Positions 7,910-17,364 of a DNA stretch of 50,672 nt are shown here, one piece after another; the stretch's first letter is position 1, and each line of letters starts with the position of its first letter. Below the pieces are notes generated by a model. The model was not told where the DNA came from and ran no database searches. It saw only the letters and a program-made list of their open reading frames with translations. This stretch comes from Synechococcus sp. CS-1332 (GTDB lineage: Bacteria; Cyanobacteriota; Cyanobacteriia; PCC-6307; Cyanobiaceae). The stretch covers positions 1 through 50,672 of the forward strand of contig NZ_JAHLYP010000053.1 in assembly GCF_025127995.1 (NCBI RefSeq), read 5' to 3'. The position numbers were made by a program, and so were the translations under genes.

Positions 7910-9553
7910 ATGGCCTCCCACTGGGACGTGGTGGTGGTGGGCAGTGGCGCCGCAGGACTGATGACCTGCCTGGAGTTGCCACCCCAGCTGCGGGTGCTGC
8001 TGCTGAGCAAATCCAGCAGTCCACCATCTGCCAGCCGATGGGCCCAGGGCGGTATCGCCGCCGTGACCGGAGCCGACGACAGTTTCGCCAGCCACATCGC
8101 CGACACCCTCAGGGCCGGTGCCGGCCTTTGCGATCCGGAGGCGGTGGACGTGCTGGTGCGGGAAGCGCCGGCCTGCGTTGAGCGGCTCGTGCAACTGGGC
8201 ATGGACTTCGACCGCACCGCCCAGGGCCTGAGCACCACGCTTGAAGCGGCCCACAGCCACCGCCGGGTGCTGCACGCCCAGGACCGCACCGGCGGCGCCC
8301 TGGTGGATGCCCTGGAGCGGGAGGTGCAGCGCAGGCCAGGGCTGGAGCAACGCAAGGGCATCCCCGCCCTGCAGCTGTGGGTGGAGAACGGCCGCTGCGT
8401 CGGGCTGCAGGTGCTCGAGGGTGACCGCCTGCGCTGGCTGAGGGCCGGTGCGGTGGTGCTGGCCAGTGGGGGCGGCGGCCATCTTTTTGCCCACACCACC
8501 AACCCGACCCAGGCCAGCGGCGATGGCGTGGCCATGGCCTGGAGCGCCGGGGCCAGGGTGCGGGACCTGGAGTTCGTGCAGTTCCACCCCACGGCACTGA
8601 TGCTGCCAGGTGCGCCCCATTTCCTGATCAGTGAAGCCGTGCGCGGCGAAGGGGCGCGGCTGTTCGACGCCGCCGGCCGCTCTCCGGTGGCTCAGCTGGA
8701 GGGAGGCGATCTGGCCCCCCGCGACCAAGTGAGCCGCGCCCTGGCCCGCTGCATGGCGGAGCAGGGGGTGACCCATCTATGGCTCGACCTGCGGCCTGTG
8801 GGCCGCGAGCGGCTGGAACGCCAGTTCCCGACCATCCTGCGCCGCTGCCGTGAGCTGGGGCTGTCGCCCTGCGACGCCCCGATTCCCGTGGCCCCGGCCG
8901 CCCACTACTGGATGGGGGGGGTCGGCACCGATCTGCAGGGCGCCACCAGTCTGGGCGGCCTCTATGCGGTGGGGGAAGTGGCCAGCACAGGCGTGCACGG
9001 GGCCAACCGCCTGGCCAGCAACTCCCTGATGGAATGCCTGGTCTTCGCCCGCCGGCTGCGCCACCTGCGCCCCCAGCCCCTTCCCCCTGCAACTCCCGGC
9101 ACCCCAGTGGCGGCACCGGGGCTCAGCCGAGCTGAGGTGCAGGCGAGCCCGGACGAAGCCACCCTGATCGCGGCGATCGGCGACCTGCGCCGGTTGTGCT
9201 GGCAGGTGGCGGGGGTGGAGCGGCGCGGCGTGGATCTCGAAGGCGCCCTGCATCAGGTCCGCCGTGAACGCTCCGCCCATGAACGGGCTCCCCTGCTGCG
9301 CCGGGCCCACGACCTGCCGCCCGGTCAGGAGCTTCCATTGACGTCGGAGCAGAGCCAGCACCTGTTGCTGCTGCAGGATCTGCGCCAGCGGCTGGTGCTG
9401 GCTGAACTGCTGATGGAGGCCGCCGCTTTCAGGGTGGAGAGCCGGGGCGGCCATCACCGCACCGATGCCCCGACCCCCCAGCCGTTCTGGCGGCGTCACA
9501 CACTTCAGCGGCTGAGCCGATCTCCCTTCACAGGTCCGGTGGGCCAGAGCTGA
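7910..9553 (+). CDS. nadB: L-aspartate oxidase NadB
   Basis: This FAD-dependent enzyme oxidises L-aspartate to iminoaspartate, the first step of de novo NAD synthesis (with NadA). The N-terminal Rossmann motif is VVVVGSGAAGL. The flavoprotein motifs SRWAQGGIAAV, HRRVLHAQDRTG and GVHGANRLASNSLMECLVF identify the succinate-dehydrogenase/aspartate-oxidase family, and the C-terminal helical domain is present. I take ATG 7910 (547 aa); a TTG at 7889 in frame would add 7 residues and has a purine-rich AAGGGG 12 nt upstream. The gene follows the psbU terminator, so it likely has its own promoter within 7815-7909. Confidence 0.93.
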   Translation: MASHWDVVVVGSGAAGLMTCLELPPQLRVLLLSKSSSPPSASRWAQGGIAAVTGADDSFASHIADTLRAGAGLCDPEAVDVLVREAPACVERLVQLGMDFDRTAQGLSTTLEAAHSHRRVLHAQDRTGGALVDALEREVQRRPGLEQRKGIPALQLWVENGRCVGLQVLEGDRLRWLRAGAVVLASGGGGHLFAHTTNPTQASGDGVAMAWSAGARVRDLEFVQFHPTALMLPGAPHFLISEAVRGEGARLFDAAGRSPVAQLEGGDLAPRDQVSRALARCMAEQGVTHLWLDLRPVGRERLERQFPTILRRCRELGLSPCDAPIPVAPAAHYWMGGVGTDLQGATSLGGLYAVGEVASTGVHGANRLASNSLMECLVFARRLRHLRPQPLPPATPGTPVAAPGLSRAEVQASPDEATLIAAIGDLRRLCWQVAGVERRGVDLEGALHQVRRERSAHERAPLLRRAHDLPPGQELPLTSEQSQHLLLLQDLRQRLVLAELLMEAAAFRVESRGGHHRTDAPTPQPFWRRHTLQRLSRSPFTGPVGQS

Positions 9554-9563
9554 GGGGAGCGCC

Positions 9564-10556
9564 TCAGTTGGCGGGGGCTGCAGGGTCCTTGAAGCCACTC
9601 AGGGCGGCGAGCTGGGCGAGGCTCTTCTGGCCGGAATCCAGCTGGCCCTTGATTTCCCAGGTGGGGAAGCCCTGGATGTTCTTGCTGGTGCAGAGCGCCG
9701 CCTGGCTGTTGCGGCCATCGGGCGCGCACTCAATGATCTTGAGCTTGGCCGTGGCCTCCTTGCCGAAGAGCTCCTTCTGGTCGTGGCAATGGGGGCACCA
9801 GTAGGCCGAATACATCACCGCGCCTGTGGCGGTGAGGTGCTCGGCGAGGGCCAGGGTGGCTGGGGTGCTGGCGGCGACCACCGGCCTGGGCATTCCAGGG
9901 CCGGTGGTCGCCTCGGGGCGGTTGAGGGAGGTCGCCCAGCCGAGTCCGATCAGACCGACAGCCAGAGCGGTGAGCACGCCGCGGAAGATCAAGGCGCCGG
10001 TGTCCTCCCATTCCCCGCCGATCAGGCTCAACACGAACAACGACACACTGATGAGTGCCGACATCAGGCAGAAGGTGCAGAAGGCCTTGATCTGGAAGGC
10101 CATCACCCCTACCAGCACCAGGCTGAAGATCGCCATGCCGGCGCTGAGCAGGAACAGGCCCCACCAGCTGAGCCCGTTGATGCTGGTGCGGGCCTCGCCC
10201 TTGAGCACCAGCGGCAGCAACGCCATCACCAACACCGCCCCGTAGGCCAACAGACCGAAAAGGGACAGGGGCTGGCCGAAGACACTCCCCCAGGGGCTGT
10301 TGAGCACCTTGTCGCAGCCCTCGGCCCCTCCAGGACAGGTGAGGCTGCCGATCACGCCCCAGCGGTTCAACGTGATCGATCCGGTGTCGATCACGCCGAT
10401 GGTGGCCAGCACGGCCATCACCACCCGCGCCCAGCGGCGACCCGGCTCGGGTCGGCGGCGATTGGTGAGGCGGCTGGCGAGGCGGGTGGAAGTCACAGGC
10501 ACGGACGCGTCGTGGAGGGATTCTCGCAGCCGCGGGGGCTTGCATAGGGTGGACAT
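9564..10556 (-). CDS. Vitamin K epoxide reductase / thioredoxin-like fusion (VKOR)
   Basis: This is a 330-residue thiol oxidase with a VKOR domain of four to five membrane segments (about 43-210) fused to a C-terminal lumenal/periplasmic thioredoxin-like domain. The key cysteines are present: the loop pair C74/C81, the membrane CTFC pair C160/C163, and the thioredoxin CPHC at 254-257. In cyanobacteria such fusions form disulfide bonds in the lumen and periplasm using quinone as electron acceptor, and they are linked to photosystem II assembly in plants (LTO1). The start is ATG at 10556. The frame remains open upstream but overlaps the divergent rimO gene, so the shorter form is preferred. It is convergent with nadB, with a 10-nt gap. 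Confidence 0.93.
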   Translation of the reverse strand: MSTLCKPPRLRESLHDASVPVTSTRLASRLTNRRRPEPGRRWARVVMAVLATIGVIDTGSITLNRWGVIGSLTCPGGAEGCDKVLNSPWGSVFGQPLSLFGLLAYGAVLVMALLPLVLKGEARTSINGLSWWGLFLLSAGMAIFSLVLVGVMAFQIKAFCTFCLMSALISVSLFVLSLIGGEWEDTGALIFRGVLTALAVGLIGLGWATSLNRPEATTGPGMPRPVVAASTPATLALAEHLTATGAVMYSAYWCPHCHDQKELFGKEATAKLKIIECAPDGRNSQAALCTSKNIQGFPTWEIKGQLDSGQKSLAQLAALSGFKDPAAPAN

Positions 10557-10620
10557 TGGCGTTGGCGCCCACTCCCTTGGTGCCGGCGTCCCGGCCCGTT
10601 CCCCCTCCACCCGCAGCAGC

Positions 10621-12015
10621 ATGTCCCCCCAGCCCAGTCGAGAACGGCCCACCGTGGCCTTCACCCACCTGGGATGCGAGAAGAACAGGGTGGACACCGA
10701 GCACATGCTCGGCCTGCTGGCTGAGGCCGGCTACGGCGTCAGCGCCGACGAAAGCGAGGCAAGGGTGGTGGTGGTCAACACCTGCAGCTTCATCCAGGAG
10801 GCCCGCGCCGAATCGGTGCGAACCCTGGTGGAACTGGCCGAACAGGGCAAGGAGCTGATCATCGCCGGCTGCCTGGCCCAGCATTTCCAGCAGGAACTGC
10901 TCGAATCCCTGCCGGAGGCGCGGGCGATCGTCGGCACCGGCGATTACCAGCACATCGTGGAGGTGCTGGAGCGGGTCGAGGCCGGGGAGCGGGTCAACAG
11001 GGTCAGCCCGGTGCCCACCTTCGTAGGCGATGAACACCTGCCCCGCTATCGCACCACCTCCGAGGCGGTGGCCTACCTGAAGGTGGCCGAAGGCTGCGAC
11101 TACCGCTGCGCCTTCTGCATCATCCCCAGGCTGCGCGGCGACCAGCGTTCCCGCACGATCGAATCGATCGTGGCCGAAGCCCACCAGCTGGCCGCCCAGG
11201 GCGTCAAGGAGCTGATCCTGATCAGCCAGATCACCACCAACTACGGGCTGGATCTCTATGGCAAACCGCGGCTGGACGACCTGCTGCGGGCCCTCGGGGA
11301 CGTGGAGATTCCCTGGATCCGGGTCCACTACGCCTATCCCACCGGCCTCACCGAGAGCGTGCTTGCCGCCTACCGGGATGTCCCCAATGTTCTGCCCTAC
11401 CTGGACCTCCCTTTGCAGCACAGCCATCCGGAGGTGCTCAGGGCCATGAACCGTCCCTGGCAGAGCGGCGTCAACGGCGCCCTGCTGCAACGCATCCGCG
11501 CACAGCTGCCCGACGCCGTGCTCCGCACCACCTTCATCGTCGGCTTCCCCGGTGAGACGGAGGAGCACTTCGAGCATCTGCTGGCCTTCGTGGCCGAGCA
11601 GCGTTTCGATCACGTGGGCGTCTTCACCTTCTCCCCCGAGGAGGGCACCGCCGCCGCCGAACTGAGCGACCCCGTGCCACCGGAGATCGCCAAGGAGCGG
11701 CGGGACAGGCTGATGGCCCTGCAGCAGCCGATCGCCGCCGATCGCAACGGCGCCTGGGTGGACCGGATTGTGGATGTGCTGATCGAGCAGGAGAACCCCT
11801 CCAGCGGCGAGATGCTGGGCCGCTGCGCCCGCTTCGCCCCTGAGGTCGATGGCGAGGTGCATGTCAGCCCCGGTGAGGGTGGACTCTGCGCCGCACCCGG
11901 GACGATGGTGCCGGTGCGGATCACCGCGGCCGACACCTACGACCTGCGCGGCGTGGTGGTGGGGGCGGGCGCCATGGTGCGTGAGGCCCAGGCCGCCACG
12001 CGGAGCCGGGCTTGA
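10621..12015 (+). CDS. rimO: Ribosomal protein S12 methylthiotransferase RimO
   Basis: RimO is a radical SAM enzyme that adds a methylthio group to an aspartate of ribosomal protein S12. The 464-residue product has the UPF0004 N-terminal domain with cluster cysteines C19, C55 and C84, the radical SAM motif CDYRCAFC (C159, C163, C166), and a C-terminal TRAM domain. The [16 protein letters not shown] start region and the [12 protein letters not shown] segment favour RimO over MiaB. ATG 10621 matches the usual family start; the open frame to 10300 overlaps the divergent VKOR gene. The last codon overlaps the TTG start of the downstream MFS gene. Confidence 0.95.
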   Translation: MSPQPSRERPTVAFTHLGCEKNRVDTEHMLGLLAEAGYGVSADESEARVVVVNTCSFIQEARAESVRTLVELAEQGKELIIAGCLAQHFQQELLESLPEARAIVGTGDYQHIVEVLERVEAGERVNRVSPVPTFVGDEHLPRYRTTSEAVAYLKVAEGCDYRCAFCIIPRLRGDQRSRTIESIVAEAHQLAAQGVKELILISQITTNYGLDLYGKPRLDDLLRALGDVEIPWIRVHYAYPTGLTESVLAAYRDVPNVLPYLDLPLQHSHPEVLRAMNRPWQSGVNGALLQRIRAQLPDAVLRTTFIVGFPGETEEHFEHLLAFVAEQRFDHVGVFTFSPEEGTAAAELSDPVPPEIAKERRDRLMALQQPIAADRNGAWVDRIVDVLIEQENPSSGEMLGRCARFAPEVDGEVHVSPGEGGLCAAPGTMVPVRITAADTYDLRGVVVGAGAMVREAQAATRSRA

Positions 12016-13241
12016 GCCCCGGCAGCAGAGACGGTTGGCTGCAACGGCACCAGCGCCCCCTTTTCCTGGTCGCTTCCGGCCTGAGCACCTCCGGATCCTT
12101 CGCCGGGCTGACCGCCAAGGGCTGGATCCTGATGGCCGGCACCGGCAACCCGCTGCTGCTGGCCCTGCACTTCGCGGCCCTGGCCCTGCCCAGCCTGCTG
12201 GTCAGCGGCCGGGCGGGGGTGCTCACGGATCGGCTGGGCTGCGAAACCATGCTCATCCGCTCCCAGTGGGGTCTGTTCGGCGGGGCGGCCCTGGGGGCCT
12301 TGGCCATCCCCCTGCTGCAGGGGACGGGGCAGGTGGTCCTGCTGCTGCTGAGCACCCTGGTGGTGGGCGTATCCAGCTCCTTCGAGCTCACAGCGCGCAG
12401 CAAGTACTGCTCCCTCCTGGTGGACCAGCCGGAGCAGGTGGCGCCCTATCTGGCCAGTTTCTCTGTCGTGTTCAACGTCGGCAAGCTGGTGGGCCCTCCG
12501 CTCGGGGGGTGGCTCGTGGCCCTCTCCGGGCCCGCCATGGCCCTGGCGATCGATGCGGCGTCGTACCTGCTGCCGATCGCCACCGTGATCTGGCTGCTGC
12601 GACCCCACAGGGAGCTGGAGCAGCGCAGTGCCGGCGGTGAAGGGGCCAGCCTCGGCGCCGCCTGGCGGGATTGCGGCTCCACCCTGCGCCACGTGCTGCG
12701 CTTCACCACCGTGGCCTGCCTGGTGGGCTTCTTTCACCCAGGCCTGGCCCCCCTGATCGCCGCCGAAGTGATCGGGCCCTCGCCGCAGGCCCTCGGACTG
12801 TTCACCAGCGTGCTGGCGGCTGGCAGCATCGCCGGCGGCGTGGTGCTGCAGCGCAACAGCCTGGCCCTGAGCGAACGGCCGGTGCTGCTGCTGGGGGGCT
12901 GCGCCGTGCTGGTGGCCCTGGCCCAGCTGGGCATGGCGGCGGCCACCAGGGGCACGGCCGCCCTGGCGATGGCCCTGTTGATCGGAGCCGGCACGGCGGG
13001 CCTGCTGGCGGGATCGAGCCTGATCCTCCAGGTGGGGGCACCCATGGCCTTGCGCGGCCGCATGGCCGGTCTGGGGCAGATCGCCTTCCTGGGCGGCGGC
13101 GGGGTGAGCGGACTGGTGGCCGCTGCCCTGGCGATGACCCTGGGACTTCAGGCCACCTTCGCCCTGCTCGGCGGCCTGGGGCTGGTGGTGGGTGTGCTGG
13201 AACTGGGGCGCAACGGAGCCCTCAGGCTCAGATCAGCCTGA
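12012..13241 (+). CDS. MFS transporter (MFS_3 / EntS-like)
   Basis: This 409-residue major facilitator protein has about 12 hydrophobic segments. The loop [16 protein letters not shown] resembles the family's G-x-L-x-D-R motif, and [15 protein letters not shown] plus GPPLGGWLV match the MFS_3 subgroup that includes EntS and macrolide exporters. The substrate is unknown. The gene probably begins with TTG at 12012, giving a TTGA overlap with the rimO stop. The 3' end overlaps the minus-strand petL-like gene by 14 nt. Confidence 0.82.
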   Translation: MSPGSRDGWLQRHQRPLFLVASGLSTSGSFAGLTAKGWILMAGTGNPLLLALHFAALALPSLLVSGRAGVLTDRLGCETMLIRSQWGLFGGAALGALAIPLLQGTGQVVLLLLSTLVVGVSSSFELTARSKYCSLLVDQPEQVAPYLASFSVVFNVGKLVGPPLGGWLVALSGPAMALAIDAASYLLPIATVIWLLRPHRELEQRSAGGEGASLGAAWRDCGSTLRHVLRFTTVACLVGFFHPGLAPLIAAEVIGPSPQALGLFTSVLAAGSIAGGVVLQRNSLALSERPVLLLGGCAVLVALAQLGMAAATRGTAALAMALLIGAGTAGLLAGSSLILQVGAPMALRGRMAGLGQIAFLGGGGVSGLVAAALAMTLGLQATFALLGGLGLVVGVLELGRNGALRLRSA

Positions 13242-13347
13242 CGCCCTTGAGCACGACAGTGGCCAGGAAGGCGGCGGTGAGCCCGCCACCGACGAGCGCC
13301 AGATAAATCACCACACCCACGGCCGCAACTGCGAGGAACCGGATCAT
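13228..13347 (-). CDS. petL: Probable cytochrome b6f subunit PetL (39 aa)
   Basis: This is a 39-residue, single-helix membrane protein (ATG at 13347) ending in LKGVRLI. From memory, PetL subunits of cyanobacteria and chloroplasts are about 31 residues, start with a hydrophobic stretch containing a Tyr, and end 24 residues later with a basic-hydrophobic tail such as KIRLI or KSIKLI. Here the distance from Y15 to the C-terminal Ile is the same 24 residues and the tail type matches, with about eight extra residues at the N-terminus. PetL helps stabilise the cytochrome b6f dimer in thylakoids. The alternative is an unrelated small membrane protein of the same size. It is convergent with the MFS gene and overlaps it by 14 nt. 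Confidence 0.55.
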   Translation of the reverse strand: MIRFLAVAAVGVVIYLALVGGGLTAAFLATVVLKGVRLI

Positions 13348-13369
13348 TACAGCAGAGGATCCGCCCCCT

Positions 13370-13393
13370 CTCTCCCCCACAGCAGGGGGAGAG
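13370..13393. other. GC-rich hairpin in petL leader
   Basis: A perfect 9-bp inverted repeat (CTCTCCCCC / GGGGGAGAG) with a 6-nt loop lies 23 nt upstream of the petL-like start and within the divergent spacer to the B12-radical SAM gene. There is no T-tract, so it does not look like a terminator. It could be a leader structure. Confidence 0.4.
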
Positions 13394-13514
13394 GAGGTAG
13401 AACGGCCTGATATTTCCCGAAACCTCCTAGGGTTGCGGCGCAGCGGGACCTGCTCAAGACCCCCTTCCCGTTGCCGCGCAATCGCCCACGGCCCTTCCAC
13501 AACGCTCCTGCAGC

Positions 13515-15125
13515 ATGCGCACCCTTTTCATCTATCCCGAATTCCCGAAGACGTTCTGGAGTTACGAAAAGATTCTCGAGCTGGTGAACCGCAAGGTGCT
13601 GCTTCCGCCACTCGGAATGGTCACCGTGGCGGCCCTGCTGCCCCAGACCTGGGAGATGAAGCTGGTGGATCGCAACGTCCGGGAGGTGACGGAAGCGGAA
13701 TGGAACTGGGCGGAACTGGTGGTGATCTCGGGGATGATCGTTCAGAAGGCCGACATGGCCGCCCAGATCGCCAGGGCCAAGCAGCGGGGACTGCCGGTGG
13801 CAGTGGGCGGCCCTTTCGCCAGTTCCACCCCGGACGCCCCGGAACTTCAACTGGCCGACTTCAAGGTGCTCGACGAGGGGGAAATCACCCTGCCGATGTT
13901 CATCGAGGCCATCGAGCGCGGCGACAGCCAGGGTCGTTTCAGTGCTGATGGCGAAAAGCCCGACGTCACCGGCACCCCCATCCCCCGCTTCGATCTGCTC
14001 GAACTGGATGCCTACGACTCCATGTCGGTCCAGTTCTCGCGGGGCTGCCCGTTTCAGTGCGAGTTCTGCGACATCATCGTGTTGTATGGCCGCAAACCGC
14101 GCACCAAGGCCCCTGATCAGCTGGTGGCCGAACTTCAATATCTGTACGACCTGGGCTGGCGCCGCTCCATCTTCCTGGTTGACGACAACTTCATCGGCAA
14201 CAAGCGCAACGCCAAGCTGCTGCTGCCCGAGATCAAGCGCTGGCAGATCGCCCACGGCTACCCCTTCAGCTTTGCCACCGAGGCCTCGGTGGATCTCGCC
14301 GCCGACGAGGAAATGCTGGAGATGATGGCGGAGGCCCGCTTCGACAGCGTTTTCCTCGGCATCGAGACCCCCGATGAGGCCAGCCTCGAGACCGCCCGCA
14401 AGCTGCAGAACACCCGCAGCTCGCTGGAGGAATCGGTCGACCGGATCACCGCCTATGGCATCAGGGTGATGGCGGGGTTCATCATCGGCTTCGATGGCGA
14501 GAAGCAGGGCGCCGGCGACCGGATCGTGGAATTTGTGAGCCGCACCGGCATCCCCGCCGCGATGATGGGCATGCTGCAGGCGTTGCCCAACACGGGCCTC
14601 TGGCATCGGCTGGAGAAAGAGGGCCGTCTGGTGCAGGAAAAAACCGACGCCAAGGGTGTCAACCAGACCAACCTGCTCAACTTCGTGCCCACCCGGCCGA
14701 TCCGCCAGATCGCCAACGAGTACGTGGATGCCTTCTGCCGCCTCTATGAGCCCAACGCCTACATCGATCGGGTCACCCACTACTACCTGAAGATGGGCCA
14801 GCCCCGCTGGCAGCAGTTCGTCCCGGCGGCGGCCTTCGGCAAGGCCAGCCTGCCCACCTGGACCGATGTCCGCGCCCTGCTGATCGTGATCTGGCGTCAG
14901 GGCCTTAAGCGCGACACCCGCGGCCGTTTCTGGCGCTCCCTGCTCACCATCGCCCGCAAGAATCCCAACAACCTGGAGCAGTTCCTGGTGACCCTCGCCC
15001 ACAACGAGCACTTCCAGGAGTACAGGGGTGTGGTGACCAGGGAAATCCAGGACCAGCTCGCCGCCCTGCCCCCGGAGCCGCCGGAAGGGTCCCGCGCCAC
15101 CAGCCGCGAGCTTCAGCCTGCCTAG
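13515..15125 (+). CDS. B12-binding domain radical SAM protein (DUF4070 type)
   Basis: This 536-residue protein has an N-terminal cobalamin-binding-like Rossmann region (about 1-135), a radical SAM core with the motif CPFQCEFC (C178, C182, C185), and a C-terminal DUF4070-like region. The overall layout resembles HpnJ/HpnR and related class B radical SAM methylases. The canonical DxHxxG cobalamin motif is not obvious, as is common in this subgroup. The substrate is unknown. The start is ATG 13515. It has its own upstream spacer of 167 nt, shared divergently with the petL-like gene. Confidence 0.87.
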   Translation: MRTLFIYPEFPKTFWSYEKILELVNRKVLLPPLGMVTVAALLPQTWEMKLVDRNVREVTEAEWNWAELVVISGMIVQKADMAAQIARAKQRGLPVAVGGPFASSTPDAPELQLADFKVLDEGEITLPMFIEAIERGDSQGRFSADGEKPDVTGTPIPRFDLLELDAYDSMSVQFSRGCPFQCEFCDIIVLYGRKPRTKAPDQLVAELQYLYDLGWRRSIFLVDDNFIGNKRNAKLLLPEIKRWQIAHGYPFSFATEASVDLAADEEMLEMMAEARFDSVFLGIETPDEASLETARKLQNTRSSLEESVDRITAYGIRVMAGFIIGFDGEKQGAGDRIVEFVSRTGIPAAMMGMLQALPNTGLWHRLEKEGRLVQEKTDAKGVNQTNLLNFVPTRPIRQIANEYVDAFCRLYEPNAYIDRVTHYYLKMGQPRWQQFVPAAAFGKASLPTWTDVRALLIVIWRQGLKRDTRGRFWRSLLTIARKNPNNLEQFLVTLAHNEHFQEYRGVVTREIQDQLAALPPEPPEGSRATSRELQPA

Positions 15126-15164
15126 GTCGGAGTACGTTTGATCTGCTGCCTATGAGGCGCAGTG

Positions 15165-15686
15165 ATGCGGCAATCACAAGTCACCAACGCTGGGCTCACC
15201 AAGTTTTTTGTCCTGGCGATCATCGGCGGCTTGGGCGTGCTGGTGCTGGCGTTGAGTCGCTGGGACACCATCGGTCCCCAGTCGATGATCTGTCGCCATC
15301 GCGATGACCCCACAGGACAGATCGATTTCAGGGTGGATGTGGGCCAGGGCGATGACCGGGTCCGCTTTGCTGACGGCCAGACCCTGCCGGTGAAAACCTC
15401 CCGTGATCAGATCACCTTTCTGGAGAAGGAGTCCAACAACTTCCACCTCTCCGACAATGACGGTGATGAGGTTGCCCTGGGCCACGCCCCGACCCAGGAG
15501 CAGCTTCCCGGCATCGCGGCGGTGAAGCCCCCGATGGTGATCCATCCCGACCACGGCCACGACGTGGAGCACCACACCACGATTGACCGTCGGGCCCTCA
15601 CCTTCCAGGAAAACGCCATGCAGAAAGGCGGTGGGCGCGGGGACCTGATGATGGATGGTCGCTGCCGTCTGATCGCGTCCAGCTGA
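15165..15686 (+). CDS. Hypothetical single-pass membrane protein
   Basis: This is a 173-residue protein that I do not recognise. It has a short polar N-terminus, one transmembrane segment (about residues 15-33), and then a soluble domain rich in Asp, Gly and His. Two cysteines, in MICRHR and in GRCRLI near the C-terminus, bracket the soluble domain and could form a disulfide. ATG 15165 is preferred over the adjacent GTG 15162. It follows the B12-radical SAM gene by 39 nt and is convergent with the DUF4346 gene. An opposite-strand open frame also exists here, but it lacks the signal-anchor organisation. Confidence 0.6.
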   Translation: MRQSQVTNAGLTKFFVLAIIGGLGVLVLALSRWDTIGPQSMICRHRDDPTGQIDFRVDVGQGDDRVRFADGQTLPVKTSRDQITFLEKESNNFHLSDNDGDEVALGHAPTQEQLPGIAAVKPPMVIHPDHGHDVEHHTTIDRRALTFQENAMQKGGGRGDLMMDGRCRLIASS

Positions 15687-15709
15687 CGTCGCTCCGCGGC
15701 CGATCCCCC

Positions 15710-16093
15710 CTAGTCCTGCACGTAGGGCAGGCTCTGTGCCAGGCAGAGCTCGGCCTTCTGCAGCTCCCGGCCCAGGTAGAGGGCATGGTCGAGACGTGAC
15801 AGAGGATGGGGGCCCTCCGCCTCGGTGAGGGCGATCCCGAGTTCCTTGGCTGTCCGGCCCCGGTAGGTGGCCAGGGGCGCTCTCGGGTCGCTGCTCCGGC
15901 AGCTGAGCACCTCACCGGTGTCGGGGTCGGTGGCCAGCCCCCGTTCATCGATGCCGTTGGCGTAGTGCTCGGCCACCAGCTCACCGGCAGCGGCATCCAC
16001 TTTGATCAGGAAGTAGCCCGACGGGTCGAGGGCGATGAAACGCTGGGAAAGCGCCTCATCCAGGCTCAGGCGTGGGCACGGGTCGCGGTGCAT
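15710..16093 (-). CDS. DUF4346 domain protein
   Basis: This 127-residue protein matches the cyanobacterial DUF4346 family as I recall it: LDPSGYFLIKVD, AEHYANGIDERGLATDP and the highly conserved TYRGRTAKELGIAL and HALYLGRELQKAE segments. In some organisms the domain sits next to a dihydropteroate-synthase-like protein, but its role is not known to me. The only available ATG (16093) overlaps the 3' end of the upstream GNAT/FemAB-like gene by 38 nt on the same strand, which suggests coupled translation. Confidence 0.82.
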   Translation of the reverse strand: MHRDPCPRLSLDEALSQRFIALDPSGYFLIKVDAAAGELVAEHYANGIDERGLATDPDTGEVLSCRSSDPRAPLATYRGRTAKELGIALTEAEGPHPLSRLDHALYLGRELQKAELCLAQSLPYVQD

Positions 16094-17285
16094 GGGGGGG
16101 ATCGTAAGCAGCGGTGAAGGGGAGTTCCGCGTTCATCGCCGCGATCGCCTGGTGCATCTCCTGGTTGGCACCTGGCAGCCACTCCCGCAGGATGGCGTCG
16201 AAGCGGGGGTCGTACCAGCGGTGCAGGCTGGCCCTGGGCTGGGCCACGAAGCCCCGTCGCCGCTTGTGGCTGCCACCGGCGCCGGGATCGAAGCTCTCCA
16301 GGCCCCGGGCGATGGCCCAGGCGATCGGGGCGTAGTAGCAGACCTCGAAGTGCAGGTTGTCGAGCTCGATGTCACTGCCCCAGTAGCGGCCCCAGAGGCC
16401 GGTGGCATCGTGCACGCAGAGCGACATCGCCAGGGGCTGCATCGGCTCGCCCCGATGGGCACTGAACAGCACCAGGTGCTGGCGCAGGTCGGAGGCGGCC
16501 GCCTGGAAGAACGACTCGGTGAGGTACTTGCTGCCCCAGGGACCCCAGCGGCTGCAGTGCTGCTCATAGAACCCGTGCATGCGCTCCAGCAGCGGCGGCG
16601 GGATGTCCTCCCCGGCCAGGGGCGTGACCGTCAGCCCTGCCTCCGCCACCGAGCGACGCTCGCGGCGGATGTTGCGCCGCTGGTTGGCATTGAAGCTGGC
16701 CAGGTAGGCCTCGAAATCCCCATGGCCAGGATTGCGCCATTCGCTTTGCTGATTGATCCACAGCGCGCAGCCTGCGGCCTCCGCCAGGGGCTGCCAGGCC
16801 GGATCCACATAGAGGAAGTTGCAGCTGAGAATGCGCTGCTGCCGGCAGAAGCTGTCGATCTCCGCCAGCATCAACGCCGTCAGGGCGGCGGCGTCCTCGC
16901 CGGGGGCCACATGGAAGCGGTAGCCCTGCACCGGACTCACCGGGCTCATGCCGACGAGTTTGGGGTAGTACCGCAGGCCCAGCTGGCCGGCCAGCTGGGC
17001 GAAGGATTGGTCGAAGACGAATTCTCCGTAGCTGTGGCCCTTGAGATACAGAGGGGCAAGGGCCACCAGTTGCCCCTGGCGCCAGAGCCCCAGATGGCAG
17101 GGCTGCCAGCCCTGGCGGGGCACGATGCTGCCGCTGGCCTCCAGGTGGTGCAACCAGCGCCAGCCGTAGAAGGGGCGATCCACGGCCTCTCCCGGCGCCC
17201 CGCCGTCGCCCCCCACCAGCCCCTGCCACTGGTCTTCAGGGATCTCCTGCGTTGCCTGGTGCCAGCGGACTTGCAGCTCGGCCAT
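16056..17285 (-). CDS. GNAT/FemAB-like peptidogalycan biosynthesis protein (DUF482)
   Basis: This 409-residue protein is of the peptidogalycan biosynthesis/recognition (DUF482, FemAB-like acyltransferase fold) family. Diagnostic stretches are NQRRNIRRERR in the middle, FYEQHCSRWG, the YWGSDIELDNLHFEVCYY segment, and the C-terminal GAGGSHKRRRGF. Such proteins have tandem GNAT folds and probably transfer an acyl or aminoacyl group; the substrate is unproven. ATG at 17285 was chosen. The frame stays open to 17780, but that region is occupied by a secreted-protein gene on the other strand. Confidence 0.85.
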   Translation of the reverse strand: MAELQVRWHQATQEIPEDQWQGLVGGDGGAPGEAVDRPFYGWRWLHHLEASGSIVPRQGWQPCHLGLWRQGQLVALAPLYLKGHSYGEFVFDQSFAQLAGQLGLRYYPKLVGMSPVSPVQGYRFHVAPGEDAAALTALMLAEIDSFCRQQRILSCNFLYVDPAWQPLAEAAGCALWINQQSEWRNPGHGDFEAYLASFNANQRRNIRRERRSVAEAGLTVTPLAGEDIPPPLLERMHGFYEQHCSRWGPWGSKYLTESFFQAAASDLRQHLVLFSAHRGEPMQPLAMSLCVHDATGLWGRYWGSDIELDNLHFEVCYYAPIAWAIARGLESFDPGAGGSHKRRRGFVAQPRASLHRWYDPRFDAILREWLPGANQEMHQAIAAMNAELPFTAAYDPPHAPRPVPTPEPG

Positions 17286-17364
17286 GGCCGGTCGCGACAC
17301 AGGGGGACGGGGCAGGCGCAAAACTAACCGTTGATTCCCTGCGACCGAGCGTCTTTCTCCCGCC

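Noticed and set aside
9730-11862. A long minus-strand frame (710 codons) opposite rimO and reaching the VKOR gene
   Set aside because: It is antisense to rimO, whose motifs are intact, and has no family resemblance; it arises from GC-rich codon bias.
13370-13393. The GC-rich hairpin upstream of the petL-like gene as a terminator
   Set aside because: No T-tract follows on either strand and it precedes rather than follows the nearby genes; it is kept only as a generic hairpin.
15174-15575. Minus-strand 133-codon frame opposite the single-pass hypothetical gene
   Set aside because: The plus-strand frame has the signal-anchor and balanced composition, so the minus one is the shadow.
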